Source of the DNA: Pseudomonas sp. WS 5079
GTDB lineage: Bacteria; Pseudomonadota; Gammaproteobacteria; Pseudomonadales; Pseudomonadaceae
Direction of reading: 5' to 3'
DNA: 64,000 nucleotides
Assembly: GCF_012985465.1 (NCBI RefSeq)
Contig: NZ_JAAQWN010000004.1
Span: forward strand, 1-64,000
Position numbers and translations under genes: made by a program. Shown piece after piece: positions 16,658 through 25,070 of the stretch; within the stretch, counting starts at the first letter, position 1; the number at the start of each line of letters is the position of its first letter. The notes beneath the pieces are model-generated. The model was not told the DNA's origin. It worked only from the letters and a program-made list of their open reading frames with translations, and searched no databases.

Positions 16658-17852
16658 TTGTCTGCATCTCCCACCGGGTGACCCGGTCGTATTCTTCGCC
16701 AACCAGCGGAGGAAGGTTTTCTTTGCGCCGAACTTCGTTGATGGTCATCCAGCCGGAGCCGCCAGAGCCTCCCAGGGCGCTACCGTAGTAGGTGGCCCGA
16801 CCAGCGCTGTCAGCCCGCAGAATGCCTTCCACCACGAACTCGACGAACTGAGTCGTGCCGCCAAAGAGCTTGTCGTTGATCTCGTCCTCGATCGCCTTGA
16901 TGTAGGGACTGAGGCCGAAGGTGATAAAACCGCTGGTTTGCTGCTCCAGGTTGGAGCCCATGATCGAGGTCTTGCCGGCGCGGTTGGCCAGGTACAGCGG
17001 CACGCCCCAGATACCCGCAAGGGCTTCTTCCTGGAACTGCTGGGACTCAATGAACTGGCTGTCTTTCTGCGTCATGCCGGCAGGGACAATCTTCGGGCCA
17101 CCCTGAAGCAGCCCCATTTTCCCGATGTCCTCTACATCCCCATCACGAATCTTTGGGAACTTGTCGAGCACTTGCGCCTGCTGTTCCGCAGTCAAGAAGT
17201 TGTCGTAGATGACATACCCGCCGGTGAAGCCGCCTTTGCGCATAAACCGCGATGACCAGCTCTGAGCCGCTTTTGCCAGGCCCATCGCTTCCTTCTGAAA
17301 CTCAACCGGGGACAACCCATTGATTCCGTCCGCGCTGAATATCTTGAAGTGCAACATGAACTCCGGAGATACCGGAAAGCGCTCACCCTTCAAGGTCACC
17401 CAGTAAATCAAGTCATCGTCGGTGTTCACCTCGACAGAGTCGGCGCCCAGCGGGATAAAACCGATGAACTCGCCTGCATCGTTGCGCTCGATCAGTGCAA
17501 AAGCATTCCCGCGCAGCGCCATGTTGACGATGATCGCTTTGATGAAGTTGAGCATTGTCATGTACGGGTTTGGCTTAGCCAGTAAGCGCGCCGCACGGCT
17601 GTTACCTTTGGCAAGAGCTCGCCCCGCCGGGAGATCGTCGTAGAGCTTCAGGGGAAGCCCCGACACTGTCTCGCTGAGTATTTTTACGCAGGACCAGACA
17701 ATAGGAATCGCCATCGCCTTCTTGGGTGTAACAACTTCACCCGAGCGCGTCTGGCCGCCAATTTCGTTATTGACCTCGATGTACTGGCCTGTTTTGGGAT
17801 CGTTGAAGCCGAAGAAACTCCAGCTCATCGGGTTGTACCAGCGAGAAGCCAT
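16644..17852 (-). CDS. Portal protein (HK97 family)
   Basis: This is a 402-aa protein. ATG at 17852 (MASRWYNPMSWSFFGF) is chosen, eight bases after the terminase stop. It contains AMAIPIVWSCVKILSETVSG and LPLKLYD, the signature start of HK97-type portals, then NIVNMALRGNAFALIERND-like and GIWGVPLYLANRAG segments. Twelve copies form the DNA channel at one capsid vertex. It overlaps the protease start by 14 bases. Confidence 0.9.
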   Translation of the reverse strand: MASRWYNPMSWSFFGFNDPKTGQYIEVNNEIGGQTRSGEVVTPKKAMAIPIVWSCVKILSETVSGLPLKLYDDLPAGRALAKGNSRAARLLAKPNPYMTMLNFIKAIIVNMALRGNAFALIERNDAGEFIGFIPLGADSVEVNTDDDLIYWVTLKGERFPVSPEFMLHFKIFSADGINGLSPVEFQKEAMGLAKAAQSWSSRFMRKGGFTGGYVIYDNFLTAEQQAQVLDKFPKIRDGDVEDIGKMGLLQGGPKIVPAGMTQKDSQFIESQQFQEEALAGIWGVPLYLANRAGKTSIMGSNLEQQTSGFITFGLSPYIKAIEDEINDKLFGGTTQFVEFVVEGILRADSAGRATYYGSALGGSGGSGWMTINEVRRKENLPPLVGEEYDRVTRWEMQTNVKD

Positions 17853-17859
17853 AGTGAGC

Positions 17860-19401
17860 CTATAGAAGTCCGGAGAATCCGTTTTTGAGATAGTGGTCGA
17901 TGTCGCCCTTGACCTCTTCGGGAGCACCAAGGGTCGCGCCGAACGCCATTGCCAGAGCCGACATTCCGTCGATGCGGCCGGTCGCCTTGTCCTTTGCAAA
18001 CTTTCGGTTGCCCGCCGGGTCTTTCTGGATCACCGCGTTGGATGCGCACATGGTCAGCACCGGGTGCATGCCGTGACTTATCCTCCCGTTGAGCAGTTCC
18101 GACTCCAACGCATCAATGGCTGGGGTCATGTCCTTGTAGCCTTGGCCGTACTCGACCAGAGGCAGCGTGACGCCCTGAGCCTCTGCGTCCCGCTTGAAGA
18201 GGTCGATCCGGTATCGGTCGAACGCAATGGCCTGGATGTCGCCGCCGAGCTCGGCAAGGATCCGAGCGATATCGGCGGCAACGTAGGCATAGTCCACGGT
18301 TGCGCCCGGGGTGGTCAGTAGCAGCCCCTCCCTAGCCCACACCTCGTACGCCTCTCGGTCACGCTTGGCGCGCTCGGCAAGGCCCTGCTCAGGCGTCCAG
18401 AAGAATGGCCAGACACTCCAATTGCCGTCGCGTTTGCCGATGACGACGAAGGCCGTAAGGTCAGTCCTGAACGAGAGGTCAAGGCCGCCGTACAGATCCA
18501 TGCCATCCGGGCTGTCCGGATCATCGCCGCAGCCGACCCAAACACCTTTGGAGACGAAGACGGAAACCGTCGACACCCGCTGATTCAGACAAAGGTTGCG
18601 GAACGTGTTCTCCGAAGCCGGCATCCGGTCGGCACGCTCTGCCTGCTTCTCAAGATCTGCCAGCGAACGGAACGAACCAAGCGCCGGATTTGCAGCCTTC
18701 CACCCTTCGCGATCGGTGACCTTGCAGTCCTTTGGCGCCTGGTAGACGCGGCTAACGATGTGCGGGTCTTGAGACTTCTCCGCGTCGTCGAGCCAGATGC
18801 TGAACAGGTCACTGTCCTGCGCAGCCTGGGTGCTGATCGCAATCAGCAGCGGCGCCGCGTGGGCGCCCTGTGCTGTCGTGATCGCGTCAATGAAATCGCT
18901 TTGCGGGCCGCGCACCTGACCAATCTCATCGAGGATGGCCAAGATCGGCGACAGCCCGTGCGCGGTTTTCCCTTCGGCGGATAGCGCTCGGTACTCCACG
19001 TTCAGCGGCGTGCCGATCAGTGTCTTGCTGCTGGGCACGATGTGAATCAAAGACTGCAGCTCTGGGTTGAGCTGGATCATCTTCACGGCCAGCTTGAACA
19101 CCAGGCCGGCCTGTTCGCGGCTCATTGCCCCCGATACGATCTGAGAGTTCTGCACCGCTTCGGGCCCAACAATGTGGGCCAAAAGGATGCCGGCGATCAA
19201 ACCCGTCTTCCCGTTTTTTCGGGCAATGCTGAGAAAGGCAGTGCTGGTGCCAACAGGGTTGTCGTAGACATCCAGGATGAATTCTTTCTGGAACGGATCA
19301 AGCACCAGAGGTTTTCCAACGTGCTGACCTTCCGGCACGCGGCAGTACTTCTCAATGAAGGCGATAACCTTTTCGCCACGCGTCCTGCGCTTGACTGCCA
19401 T
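17860..19401 (-). CDS. Terminase large subunit
   Basis: This 513-aa protein is a packaging ATPase and nuclease. The ATPase part has a P-loop-like ARKNGKTG (about residues 60-67) and a Walker B ILAILDEIG. The nuclease half starts around DLYGGLDLSFRTDLTAFVVIG with an acidic residue in the expected beta strand. The length matches HK97-type large terminases. The ATG overlaps the small terminase stop by one base. Confidence 0.92.
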   Translation of the reverse strand: MAVKRRTRGEKVIAFIEKYCRVPEGQHVGKPLVLDPFQKEFILDVYDNPVGTSTAFLSIARKNGKTGLIAGILLAHIVGPEAVQNSQIVSGAMSREQAGLVFKLAVKMIQLNPELQSLIHIVPSSKTLIGTPLNVEYRALSAEGKTAHGLSPILAILDEIGQVRGPQSDFIDAITTAQGAHAAPLLIAISTQAAQDSDLFSIWLDDAEKSQDPHIVSRVYQAPKDCKVTDREGWKAANPALGSFRSLADLEKQAERADRMPASENTFRNLCLNQRVSTVSVFVSKGVWVGCGDDPDSPDGMDLYGGLDLSFRTDLTAFVVIGKRDGNWSVWPFFWTPEQGLAERAKRDREAYEVWAREGLLLTTPGATVDYAYVAADIARILAELGGDIQAIAFDRYRIDLFKRDAEAQGVTLPLVEYGQGYKDMTPAIDALESELLNGRISHGMHPVLTMCASNAVIQKDPAGNRKFAKDKATGRIDGMSALAMAFGATLGAPEEVKGDIDHYLKNGFSGLL

Positions 19402-19877
19402 CAGTGCATAGCCCTCGGGATCAGATCTTCATCGTCCTGCTCGGCAAGAACCTTTTCTGCGGCGCGCTGCTTGGTCGCCTTCTTGCCCTGGTCGCGGGAT
19501 TCCCCCTGAGTAGCCTGGGCATGAACCTGAAGTGTTCGGCTCAATGACACGGCGCGGCGACTCAGCGTTTCCAGCAGGCTGTGCTTGGGGTTAATGACCT
19601 GCGTACCACGATCGTTTTTCAACACATCGCCCTCCAGATCGATCTCCTTTTGCAGGCGCTCGATGTCTGAAAGGCACCGCGCGAGGTTGCCGGCCAGGAC
19701 CAGGTCGGAGTCTGTCCAACTATCACGCGTGCGCGCGCGCACAACGGAATCCCAAAATGGCTTGTCGCCTTTGCGTAAATGGACGAACCTCGGCGACTTG
19801 ATTGGACCAGCGGCAGCGGCCTGCATAGCAGCAACCGCCGATGTCGCGCTATCGGAGCGGGTGCGCTTGGCTGTCAT
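19401..19877 (-). CDS. Terminase small subunit (P27-like)
   Basis: This is a 158-aa protein. The start at 19877 (MTAKRTRSDSATSAV) is preferred to an in-frame TTG. Core: WTDSDLVLAGNLARCLSDIE and PKHSLLETLSRRAVSLSRTL, as in P27-type small terminases that bind the packaging site. The C-terminus is basic and acidic mixed. It is directly upstream of the large subunit. Confidence 0.85.
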   Translation of the reverse strand: MTAKRTRSDSATSAVAAMQAAAAGPIKSPRFVHLRKGDKPFWDSVVRARTRDSWTDSDLVLAGNLARCLSDIERLQKEIDLEGDVLKNDRGTQVINPKHSLLETLSRRAVSLSRTLQVHAQATQGESRDQGKKATKQRAAEKVLAEQDDEDLIPRAMH

Positions 19878-20064
19878 AGGTTTTCTCAATATTGCCGCGA
19901 TGTGTTTTGGCGGCTTTTTCCGGGTTAGAAATGAATAAGAGGGTCGAGGGCGGTCCTATACAGCGGAAAACCTCATAATTTACCCTCCCCCCTGGGCCAC
20001 TGGCGTGCCACATTCGGGGGTTTGGCGTGCCTCAAAGGCTATTTTGATAGCGTTTATCAATCGC
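19878..20064 (-). other. Non-coding gap, possible cos region
   Basis: No credible gene is seen between the small terminase and the HNH gene. The stretch has GC-rich and AT-rich blocks, including ACCCTCCCCCCTGGGCC. In HK97-type cos phages the cohesive end site lies here, and HNH nucleases next to terminase help cleave it. I cannot point to the exact nick, so this is positional inference. Confidence 0.3.
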
Positions 20065-20379
20065 TCATACGCGGTTCCAGTGGTGGTTAGGGTCCACTGG
20101 GATGCCTGACACGTCATGACCAGGCAGAATGCCGGTCCTCTCCTGTCGCTGCTTGGCGCCGTCATGGCAGGGCTTGCACAGGCTCTGTAGATTCCCGGCA
20201 TCGAAGAACAGATCCTCGTCACCCTTGTGCGGCTTGACGTGGTCGACGATGTTGGCAGCCTCGACCACATCAAGAGCACGACACAGGCGGCAGGTAGGCT
20301 CAGCCTGTAGCTGGTGCCATCGCAACCGATACCAGCGCTTGGTCTTGTAGAGGTGATGCCAGGGTGAGGTGCTGGCCAT
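20065..20379 (-). CDS. HNH endonuclease (terminase-associated)
   Basis: This 104-aa protein has two zinc-ribbon Cys pairs (CRLCRA and CKPCHD) and the HNH core NIVDHVKPHKGDEDLFFDAGN. This family sits beside terminase in HK97-like phages and is needed for specific cos cleavage. Its ATG overlaps the holin stop. Confidence 0.88.
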   Translation of the reverse strand: MASTSPWHHLYKTKRWYRLRWHQLQAEPTCRLCRALDVVEAANIVDHVKPHKGDEDLFFDAGNLQSLCKPCHDGAKQRQERTGILPGHDVSGIPVDPNHHWNRV

Positions 20380-20711
20380 CAGTCAGCATTCCGGCCAGGC
20401 AACTTGAAGCCCGTGACCCGATCAGCAAAGGCGCGGACCTTATCCACCCCCAACAACCCGACCATGCCGCCGATCAAGCTGGCTGCTGACTGCGGGATGC
20501 CGATCAGTTCAAGGCCGGACAGCATCGACAGCGTGATGCAGCCACACAGCAGGCTCTCGAAGAACGCCGCCTTGCGTGTCCCACCACCGTAGATGATCCG
20601 CAGCGCAGAGATCGATATCGCGAAGCCTGCGGCATAAAAGGCCGGGGCGTGCTGACTCAGCCAGGCGAGCACTAGAACCCAGGTGTCTGGCTTATCGGGC
20701 ATGTTGGGCAT
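20379..20711 (-). CDS. Holin (lambda-type, three-helix)
   Basis: This is a 110-aa protein. ATG at 20711 (MPNMPDKPDTWVLVLAWL) fits the lambda holin family start. There are about three hydrophobic helices: FYAAGFAISISALRIIY, SLLCGCITLSMLSGLELI and ASLIGGMVGLLGV, with a basic C-terminus. It would permeabilise the inner membrane at lysis. No endolysin or spanin gene was recognised next to it or elsewhere in the window; it may lie beyond the left edge. Confidence 0.8.
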   Translation of the reverse strand: MPNMPDKPDTWVLVLAWLSQHAPAFYAAGFAISISALRIIYGGGTRKAAFFESLLCGCITLSMLSGLELIGIPQSAASLIGGMVGLLGVDKVRAFADRVTGFKLPGRNAD

Positions 20712-20799
20712 CCGCTGTCCTCCCCGATCTGGGGGGCGATTAGGTCCGGCTCCAGCAGCACTCCCAGCTCGGAGCAATGGGCGTGGTGGAGCCGAAAAC

Positions 20800-20826
20800 G
20801 AAAAAGCCCCGGCAAATGCCGAGGCT
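20800..20826 (-). terminator. Terminator ahead of late operon (distal of two)
   Basis: On the minus strand AGCCTCGGC-ATTT-GCCGGGGCT (one mismatch) is followed by five T. It lies downstream of the antiterminator-like gene and upstream of holin, where lambda tR' lies. Confidence 0.65.
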
Positions 20827-20841
20827 CAGTGAACTGTAGAA

Positions 20842-20874
20842 AGCAAAAAGCCCAACTCAGGGTCGGGCTTTGCT
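20842..20874 (-). terminator. Terminator ahead of late operon (proximal of two)
   Basis: On the minus strand AGCAAAGCCC pairs with GGGCTTTTTGCT around a 12-nt centre, giving a GC stem followed by T. Two tandem terminators right after the antiterminator-like gene suggest a Q-controlled late operon. Confidence 0.65.
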
Positions 20875-20925
20875 CGCGGAAAAACCGCAAAGTAACGAGA
20901 AATCTATATGTCGGGACCGGGGCTG

Positions 20926-21279
20926 TCAAGCAGCCTGACGACGAATATCTAAGGCTCCATCAATCCAGGCAATGCCGGCCTTCCAGAGCCCGCGAGTCTT
21001 CTCTTCGCCGAAGCCCATCTTCTTGCCGACTTCCATCAGCGAGCTGTCACGGGTGGTGTAGTACTTCATCAGCACCTGGCCACACTCAGGGTAGCGCTTG
21101 AGAAGGCGACCCATGAGCCCGTCGATCAAGAGGGCATCGTCGTCGGTGATCATCGGCGACAGGATGGTGTTCTCGCGGGACGCGCAGCACGACACACCAG
21201 AGCCCAGGACGACCCAGCGGCCCCAATGCTCGAGCAGATCCTCGGCGGTGCGTTCTTTAAAGCTCGGTGTGAAGGCCAT
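20926..21279 (-). CDS. Late gene antitermination (Q-like) protein
   Basis: This is a 117-aa protein with LLEHWGRWVVLGSGVSC at the N-terminus and a helical C-terminal half (KMGFGEEKTRGLWKAGIAWI) that looks like a sigma-4-type helix-turn-helix. It matches small Q-type antiterminators of Pseudomonas and enteric lambdoid phages. Two terminators immediately downstream and the late operon beyond strongly support this role. It is the last gene of the early right arm. Confidence 0.7.
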   Translation of the reverse strand: MAFTPSFKERTAEDLLEHWGRWVVLGSGVSCCASRENTILSPMITDDDALLIDGLMGRLLKRYPECGQVLMKYYTTRDSSLMEVGKKMGFGEEKTRGLWKAGIAWIDGALDIRRQAA

Positions 21280-21282
21280 GGC

Positions 21283-21609
21283 TCAATCCCCTGTGAAGTT
21301 GGTGGCACCTGGGCCACGGCGGTTGTTCTCGTTGTATTGCTGCTGCGCACCTGACTGCTGATTGATTCGGTTGCCAAAGGCGATGAGGCGCTGCTGGTAG
21401 ATGTTCAGCATGAGCCCCAGCTGGGTCACCAATATATCGACCGGCAGCGGTTCGCCCGTCTCCGCAGATACCCAGCCGGAGGCGTGGCATTCCGTACAGG
21501 GCAGTTCGTGGAAAACTCCCGAGGTGACCGTCTTACCCTTGCATATCGGGCACCACTTCAACGGGATTGGGGTGGCCTTGAAAGCGGGGCCATGCTGCCT
21601 TTTGATCAT
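21283..21609 (-). CDS. Small zinc-ribbon phage protein
   Basis: This 108-aa protein carries two CxxC-type pairs (WCPICKG and LPCTECHASG), suggesting one zinc ribbon, in about residues 19-45. The C-terminal half is Gln/Asn-rich. It lies in the nin-like region between a recombinase and the Q-like gene. No enzymatic motif is visible. Confidence 0.65.
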   Translation of the reverse strand: MIKRQHGPAFKATPIPLKWCPICKGKTVTSGVFHELPCTECHASGWVSAETGEPLPVDILVTQLGLMLNIYQQRLIAFGNRINQQSGAQQQYNENNRRGPGATNFTGD

Positions 21610-21611
21610 TT

Positions 21612-22907
21612 TTAAACCTCGCCCTTAACAAATTGTGGTTCTGGCTCGCAGGCCCCGCTGTTCAAGGCGTCTACGAGGTTTTGCGAATCTTCATATCTAA
21701 CGCCTGTCTGCATGTGGATCGCCTTGAAGCCACGCTGATCTAACCAGTTGTGCCACTTCACCAGGGCCAGGCGGCGCTGCTCCTTGGCCTGGGTGTTGAT
21801 GTAGGTGGAGGCGATCTTGCCCAGCGAGTGGTTCAGCAGCATCTCGCCAATGTGGCCGTCGACGCCGAGGTCAGTCCACGCGGTACGGGCCACCTTGCGC
21901 AGGTCGTGACTGGTCCAGGCGCCCTGCCCTAGCCGTGTGAATACCGCGCTCGCCTGGTTGTCACTGAGTGCCTTGCCACGGCGTGACGGGAACAGGAGCG
22001 GCCCCTCATAGCCCTGGGCGTTTTGCCGGGTGCGGTACAGCTGTAGGAGCGAACACACCTGATCGGTCAGCGGCACCCGCAGCTCGGTCTTGGTCTTGGT
22101 GTGTTCTGCCGGGATGAACCACTCACGCTCTGGCAGCGCGATGTCGGCCCAGCGGGACTGGCGGGTCTCGCCGATCCGGGTGCCGTGGCACAGCATCATC
22201 AAGGCCAGCATGGCGTCACCCGGCGCACTGTCGAAGCGCTCGGCCAGCAGGCTCACCAGGTCCTGCAACTGCACGTCACGCAACCGCGCCGGCTTGGGCA
22301 GGATCCGCGCCGTGGTGAAGTTGACGAACTTCATTTCCGCCATCGGGTTGACCGGGATCAGGTCCAGCTTGCGCGCCTGACGGAAGGCCACCGCGAGCAG
22401 CCGGTACAGCTGCTGCACGTAGGACAGCGATAGTTCGGCCTGGGCCGGCCACATCAGCAGCTTGTCGAGGGTCTGGGCACTCACGTCGCGCAGTAGTAGA
22501 TCGTCCAAACGTGGCTTGAGTTGGCAACTGATAGCCGACTTACCCGCAGCCCGGCGCTTGTCGGACAGCGCACGCGACTTGGCCATGCGATCACCGAACC
22601 AATCGAGCAGTTCACCCACGGTTACCCAGGCCGAAACACTGGCCGCGCCGTCGGCAGCGACCCGCAGACGCACCGCCGGCAGTGCGGCGATCACCTGCTT
22701 GGTGTTCAGTTCGGGAAAGCCGCCGATGCGATGCCATTTGCGCTTGTTGAGCAGGTACCAGGAGCCACGCGTGCGATTCTTGGCGAAACGAAAGTGCAGC
22801 GCCGGGTGGCCGGCATCCCGCAGGTCGCGCACATGCTCAAGCTTGGCATTGCGGGCAATCTCGACATCCGACAGCTTCACCGTCAGCGTTTTGATTAGGA
22901 CATTCAC
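21612..22907 (-). CDS. Tyrosine recombinase in the nin-like region
   Basis: This is a protein of about 431 aa starting at GTG 22907, overlapping the upstream stop (GTGA) with AGGGGGTGG before it. The catalytic domain has the Arg box CHGTRIGETRQSRW, SHDLRKVARTAWTDLG (His-x-x-Arg) and LLNHSLGKIASTYIN, where the Tyr is the likely nucleophile. The N-terminal half resembles P4-type arm-binding regions (RDLRDAGHPALHFRFAKNR). It lies far from the attachment site, in the middle of the early operon. The prophage has its own int at 35479, so this one probably does another job, such as dimer resolution or DNA inversion. Confidence 0.85.
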   Translation of the reverse strand: MNVLIKTLTVKLSDVEIARNAKLEHVRDLRDAGHPALHFRFAKNRTRGSWYLLNKRKWHRIGGFPELNTKQVIAALPAVRLRVAADGAASVSAWVTVGELLDWFGDRMAKSRALSDKRRAAGKSAISCQLKPRLDDLLLRDVSAQTLDKLLMWPAQAELSLSYVQQLYRLLAVAFRQARKLDLIPVNPMAEMKFVNFTTARILPKPARLRDVQLQDLVSLLAERFDSAPGDAMLALMMLCHGTRIGETRQSRWADIALPEREWFIPAEHTKTKTELRVPLTDQVCSLLQLYRTRQNAQGYEGPLLFPSRRGKALSDNQASAVFTRLGQGAWTSHDLRKVARTAWTDLGVDGHIGEMLLNHSLGKIASTYINTQAKEQRRLALVKWHNWLDQRGFKAIHMQTGVRYEDSQNLVDALNSGACEPEPQFVKGEV

Positions 22908-23206
22908 GCCACCACCCCCTGAACCTTGAGTAGACCCTTGCCAATCCAATGCATCTGGGTCTCTGCCAGGGCACGCAGAAGGTCAGCGACCTCAAACTCA
23001 CCACGCTTGCGGCCGTCAATGATCGAATGGCAGTTGTCGCAGGCAAAGCAGGCAATCACGTCAGGGCCTTTCATCCCCATCCCTTTTTGTCCGCACGGGA
23101 TATGCGCCAGGACAACGGTCCCGTCATCGTGACCACAACCACTCAGGCGCAAAGTGCAGGACTGGTCGCGGGCCGAGTCGCGCAGTTTCTTGGATTCGAC
23201 CCTCAT
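22904..23206 (-). CDS. DUF1364 nuclease-like protein
   Basis: This 100-aa protein has the DUF1364 pattern: KKLRDSARDQSCTLRLSGC, VVLAHIPCGQKGMGMKGPD and CFACDNCHSIIDGR. The conserved Cys/His set is HNH-like, so a nuclease or Holliday-junction role has been suggested for the family. It is in the nin-like operon and overlaps both neighbours. Confidence 0.85.
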   Translation of the reverse strand: MRVESKKLRDSARDQSCTLRLSGCGHDDGTVVLAHIPCGQKGMGMKGPDVIACFACDNCHSIIDGRKRGEFEVADLLRALAETQMHWIGKGLLKVQGVVA

Positions 23207-23427
23207 TCGTGCACCTTGGCAGCTTTCTGCTCAAGCTCGATCAGCAGTTCAAGGAAGTGCTTTGCCTTCTCCAGATCGGCCAGGCCACCCTTGTCACGCC
23301 AGCGGGTCACATACTTGATGACGCTGCCCTCAGCGAATGGAATGCTGTTCGCGTGGATATATTCGATCGGCTGAATTGCCAACGACTTGTAGTGATCGCC
23401 GGATACCTGGGTACTTAGTGCGCTCAT
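23203..23427 (-). CDS. DUF3310 protein
   Basis: This is a 74-aa protein. ATG at 23427 (MSALSTQVSGDHYKSL) is preferred. VSGDHYKSLAIQPIEYI and FAEGSVIKYVTRWRDKGG are the signature of the DUF3310 family, found in many phages and related to a T7 nucleotide-kinase region. It sits between DUF1364 and the P-like gene with four-base overlaps. Its exact role is not known. Confidence 0.85.
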   Translation of the reverse strand: MSALSTQVSGDHYKSLAIQPIEYIHANSIPFAEGSVIKYVTRWRDKGGLADLEKAKHFLELLIELEQKAAKVHE

Positions 23428-24110
23428 CGGGATACTCCGGCGCGACATGCGCGCAGTTCGGCCAAGGCTCTATTGCCTACATCAGGGGTGATTTTGGGTT
23501 TCGGTGAAGCAAGTTCGGCAACCGGGATGGGCTCAAGACGCTCGCCCTGCCAGATTCGGCGACACTGGTTCAGGTACTGCTTTTCGAAGCTCGCCAGGCC
23601 CAGCTCGCGGGAGAGCAGCGGCAGGCTGTGGAAGCCGGCGGCAGCCGTTGCGTGGTAGACGGCTGGGTGATACCACTTCGAACAGTTGCGCATTGCCGGG
23701 TGGCAATTGCGGAGCGCCTGAGCGTAAGCAGACTCGACACTCGGAAGGCCCAAGCCTTCAGGGGCAAAGCACCAGCTGACAAAAACGCCAGGGGCCGGCA
23801 CAAAAGCTGACTTGCTCGCACTCACCACCCTCATGCCGTGGTCGATCTGCTCCATGCGGCTGATGCCTGAGCGCATGAACTCGCCGAGCCACTCAAGCTT
23901 AGAGGCGTTCATGACAGCCTCGGTGGGCCAGGACTGTCGCCACGCGCCGCATGCCCCGCGCAACCGAAGGAACAGGTCGTCGATGACAGCTTGGGTGGAG
24001 GGGTCGACAGGAACAATGGCCTGAGCCTGGTCAGGGCCCTGGTAGGTCGGATCGCATTGACGGCGAGCAACCAGCTGGCTTGCCACGACAGGTTTGTTGG
24101 CTCGATTCAT
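23424..24110 (-). CDS. Replication protein P-like (helicase loader)
   Basis: This 228-aa protein directly follows the O-like gene with a four-base overlap. It contains VIDDLFLRLRGACGAWRQSW and WLGEFMRSGISRMEQIDHGM, patterns of phage replication protein P. The C-terminal half is Cys/Trp-rich (FEKQYLNQCRRIWQGERLEP). P proteins bring the host DnaB helicase to the O-bound origin. Confidence 0.82.
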   Translation of the reverse strand: MNRANKPVVASQLVARRQCDPTYQGPDQAQAIVPVDPSTQAVIDDLFLRLRGACGAWRQSWPTEAVMNASKLEWLGEFMRSGISRMEQIDHGMRVVSASKSAFVPAPGVFVSWCFAPEGLGLPSVESAYAQALRNCHPAMRNCSKWYHPAVYHATAAAGFHSLPLLSRELGLASFEKQYLNQCRRIWQGERLEPIPVAELASPKPKITPDVGNRALAELRACRAGVSR

Positions 24111-24880
24111 AGCCGTACCCCTTTCGATGCCCAGTCCTCACCGGCGGGCCCCTCTTCCGCCGAGGCGGATCCGGCGGCCTGGGCTCGTTCGCGCTTGATC
24201 CAGCCGACCAACTTGAAACACCAGCCAGCAGCGGTATCGAGTACGGATGTTTTGGCGACGAAGAAGCCTTTGAAGCCGGCCAGCAGTTCGTCGGTCATCG
24301 AGTCGACTGGCAGGCCCGCGATTTTCATTTGAGTCTGCAGCGCGTCTTCGGGCGGAACGAAGTCGGCGAACATGGCGAAGCGCTGGCGATCATCTTGCGA
24401 TTCCAGGGCCTGGCGATCTTGCTCGGCAATCAATTCCGCAAGCTCGCGCTGCTGCTCTTCGGTTAATTGATGGTTAGATGATGTATTGGGTGCAGTGGCT
24501 GCACCCCGTTCTGTCGCAGGCTGCACCCCGTTCTGACCAAGGCTGCACCCCGTTACATCTTGACGGGGTGCAGGTGCTGCACCCCGCTTGATCATGAGGT
24601 CATACACCACCGGGCGGCGGTCATGACGGTCAATGTACACTGCAGCCAATGCCTGATTTCCGCGAACGATCAGGCCGCACTCTTCCAGCAGGTCAAGCTT
24701 GATACGGACTGTTCGCTCGGAAAGACCGGTGTCATCGGTAAGGGTTTTTGCTGACGGGAACGCACCAGCACCATTTGAGCCGGCGTAGTTGGCCAGGCAC
24801 AGCAGTACATGCCGAGCGCTGGAATCTTTAAGTGACTGGATGGGCAAAGAAAGCGCCCACGACATTGCTTGGACGCTCAC
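24107..24880 (-). CDS. Replication initiator O-like, winged-helix protein
   Basis: This is a 257-aa protein with GTG at 24880 and AAGGGA upstream. The N-terminal ~95 residues form a winged helix (SSARHVLLCLANYAGSNG, TLTDDTGLSERTVRIKLDLL). The linker (about 100-140) is encoded by DNA that carries iterons. The C-terminal part (about 170-235) would contact the P-like loader. It binds the origin inside its own gene, as lambda O does. Confidence 0.82.
   Translation of the reverse strand: MSVQAMSWALSLPIQSLKDSSARHVLLCLANYAGSNGAGAFPSAKTLTDDTGLSERTVRIKLDLLEECGLIVRGNQALAAVYIDRHDRRPVVYDLMIKRGAAPAPRQDVTGCSLGQNGVQPATERGAATAPNTSSNHQLTEEQQRELAELIAEQDRQALESQDDRQRFAMFADFVPPEDALQTQMKIAGLPVDSMTDELLAGFKGFFVAKTSVLDTAAGWCFKLVGWIKRERAQAAGSASAEEGPAGEDWASKGVRL
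24498..24587. other. Probable phage origin: iterons inside the O-like gene
   Basis: GCTGCACCCCGTT-type units start at 24498, 24520 and 24542 (22-bp period). An inverted copy lies at 24563-24573 and a further direct copy at 24576-24587. Iterons inside the O coding region are the hallmark of lambdoid origins. The AT-rich segment just left (24465-24490, TTAATTGATGGTTAGATGAT) could be the unwinding region. Confidence 0.7.
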
Positions 24881-25017
24881 AGCGAGTTCCCTTTGATGAT
24901 TTGATTGACCGCAGGGGTTGGAATGAGGTGTCGCGACACATATTTAAGATGGGCTGGAGGTGTCGCGGCGTTCCTGGAGGTGTTGACTGTTCTGTCTTGA
25001 TTGATCATGATTGGCCC

Positions 25018-25059
25018 CGTTAAATGTTGTACTGAACCGCCCTGCCAGGCGGTTTTTTT
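25018..25059 (+). ncRNA. Candidate OOP-like antisense RNA
   Basis: A plus-strand promoter-like pair (TTGACT at 24983, CATGAT at 25006, 17-bp spacing) is followed by a perfect terminator: AACCGCC at 25035 pairs with GGCGGTT at 25048, then T-run to 25059. It lies between the CII-like and O-like genes and opposes them, exactly where lambda makes OOP RNA. The product would be about 42 nt and would end just before the CII-like stop, unlike lambda OOP, which overlaps cII. Confidence 0.45.
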
Positions 25060-25070
25060 ATGCCCGGGAT

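Noticed and set aside
24960..25070. Small plus-strand protein gene before the 25035 terminator
   Set aside because: No frame of reasonable length with a ribosome site ends at the terminator; a short RNA fits better.
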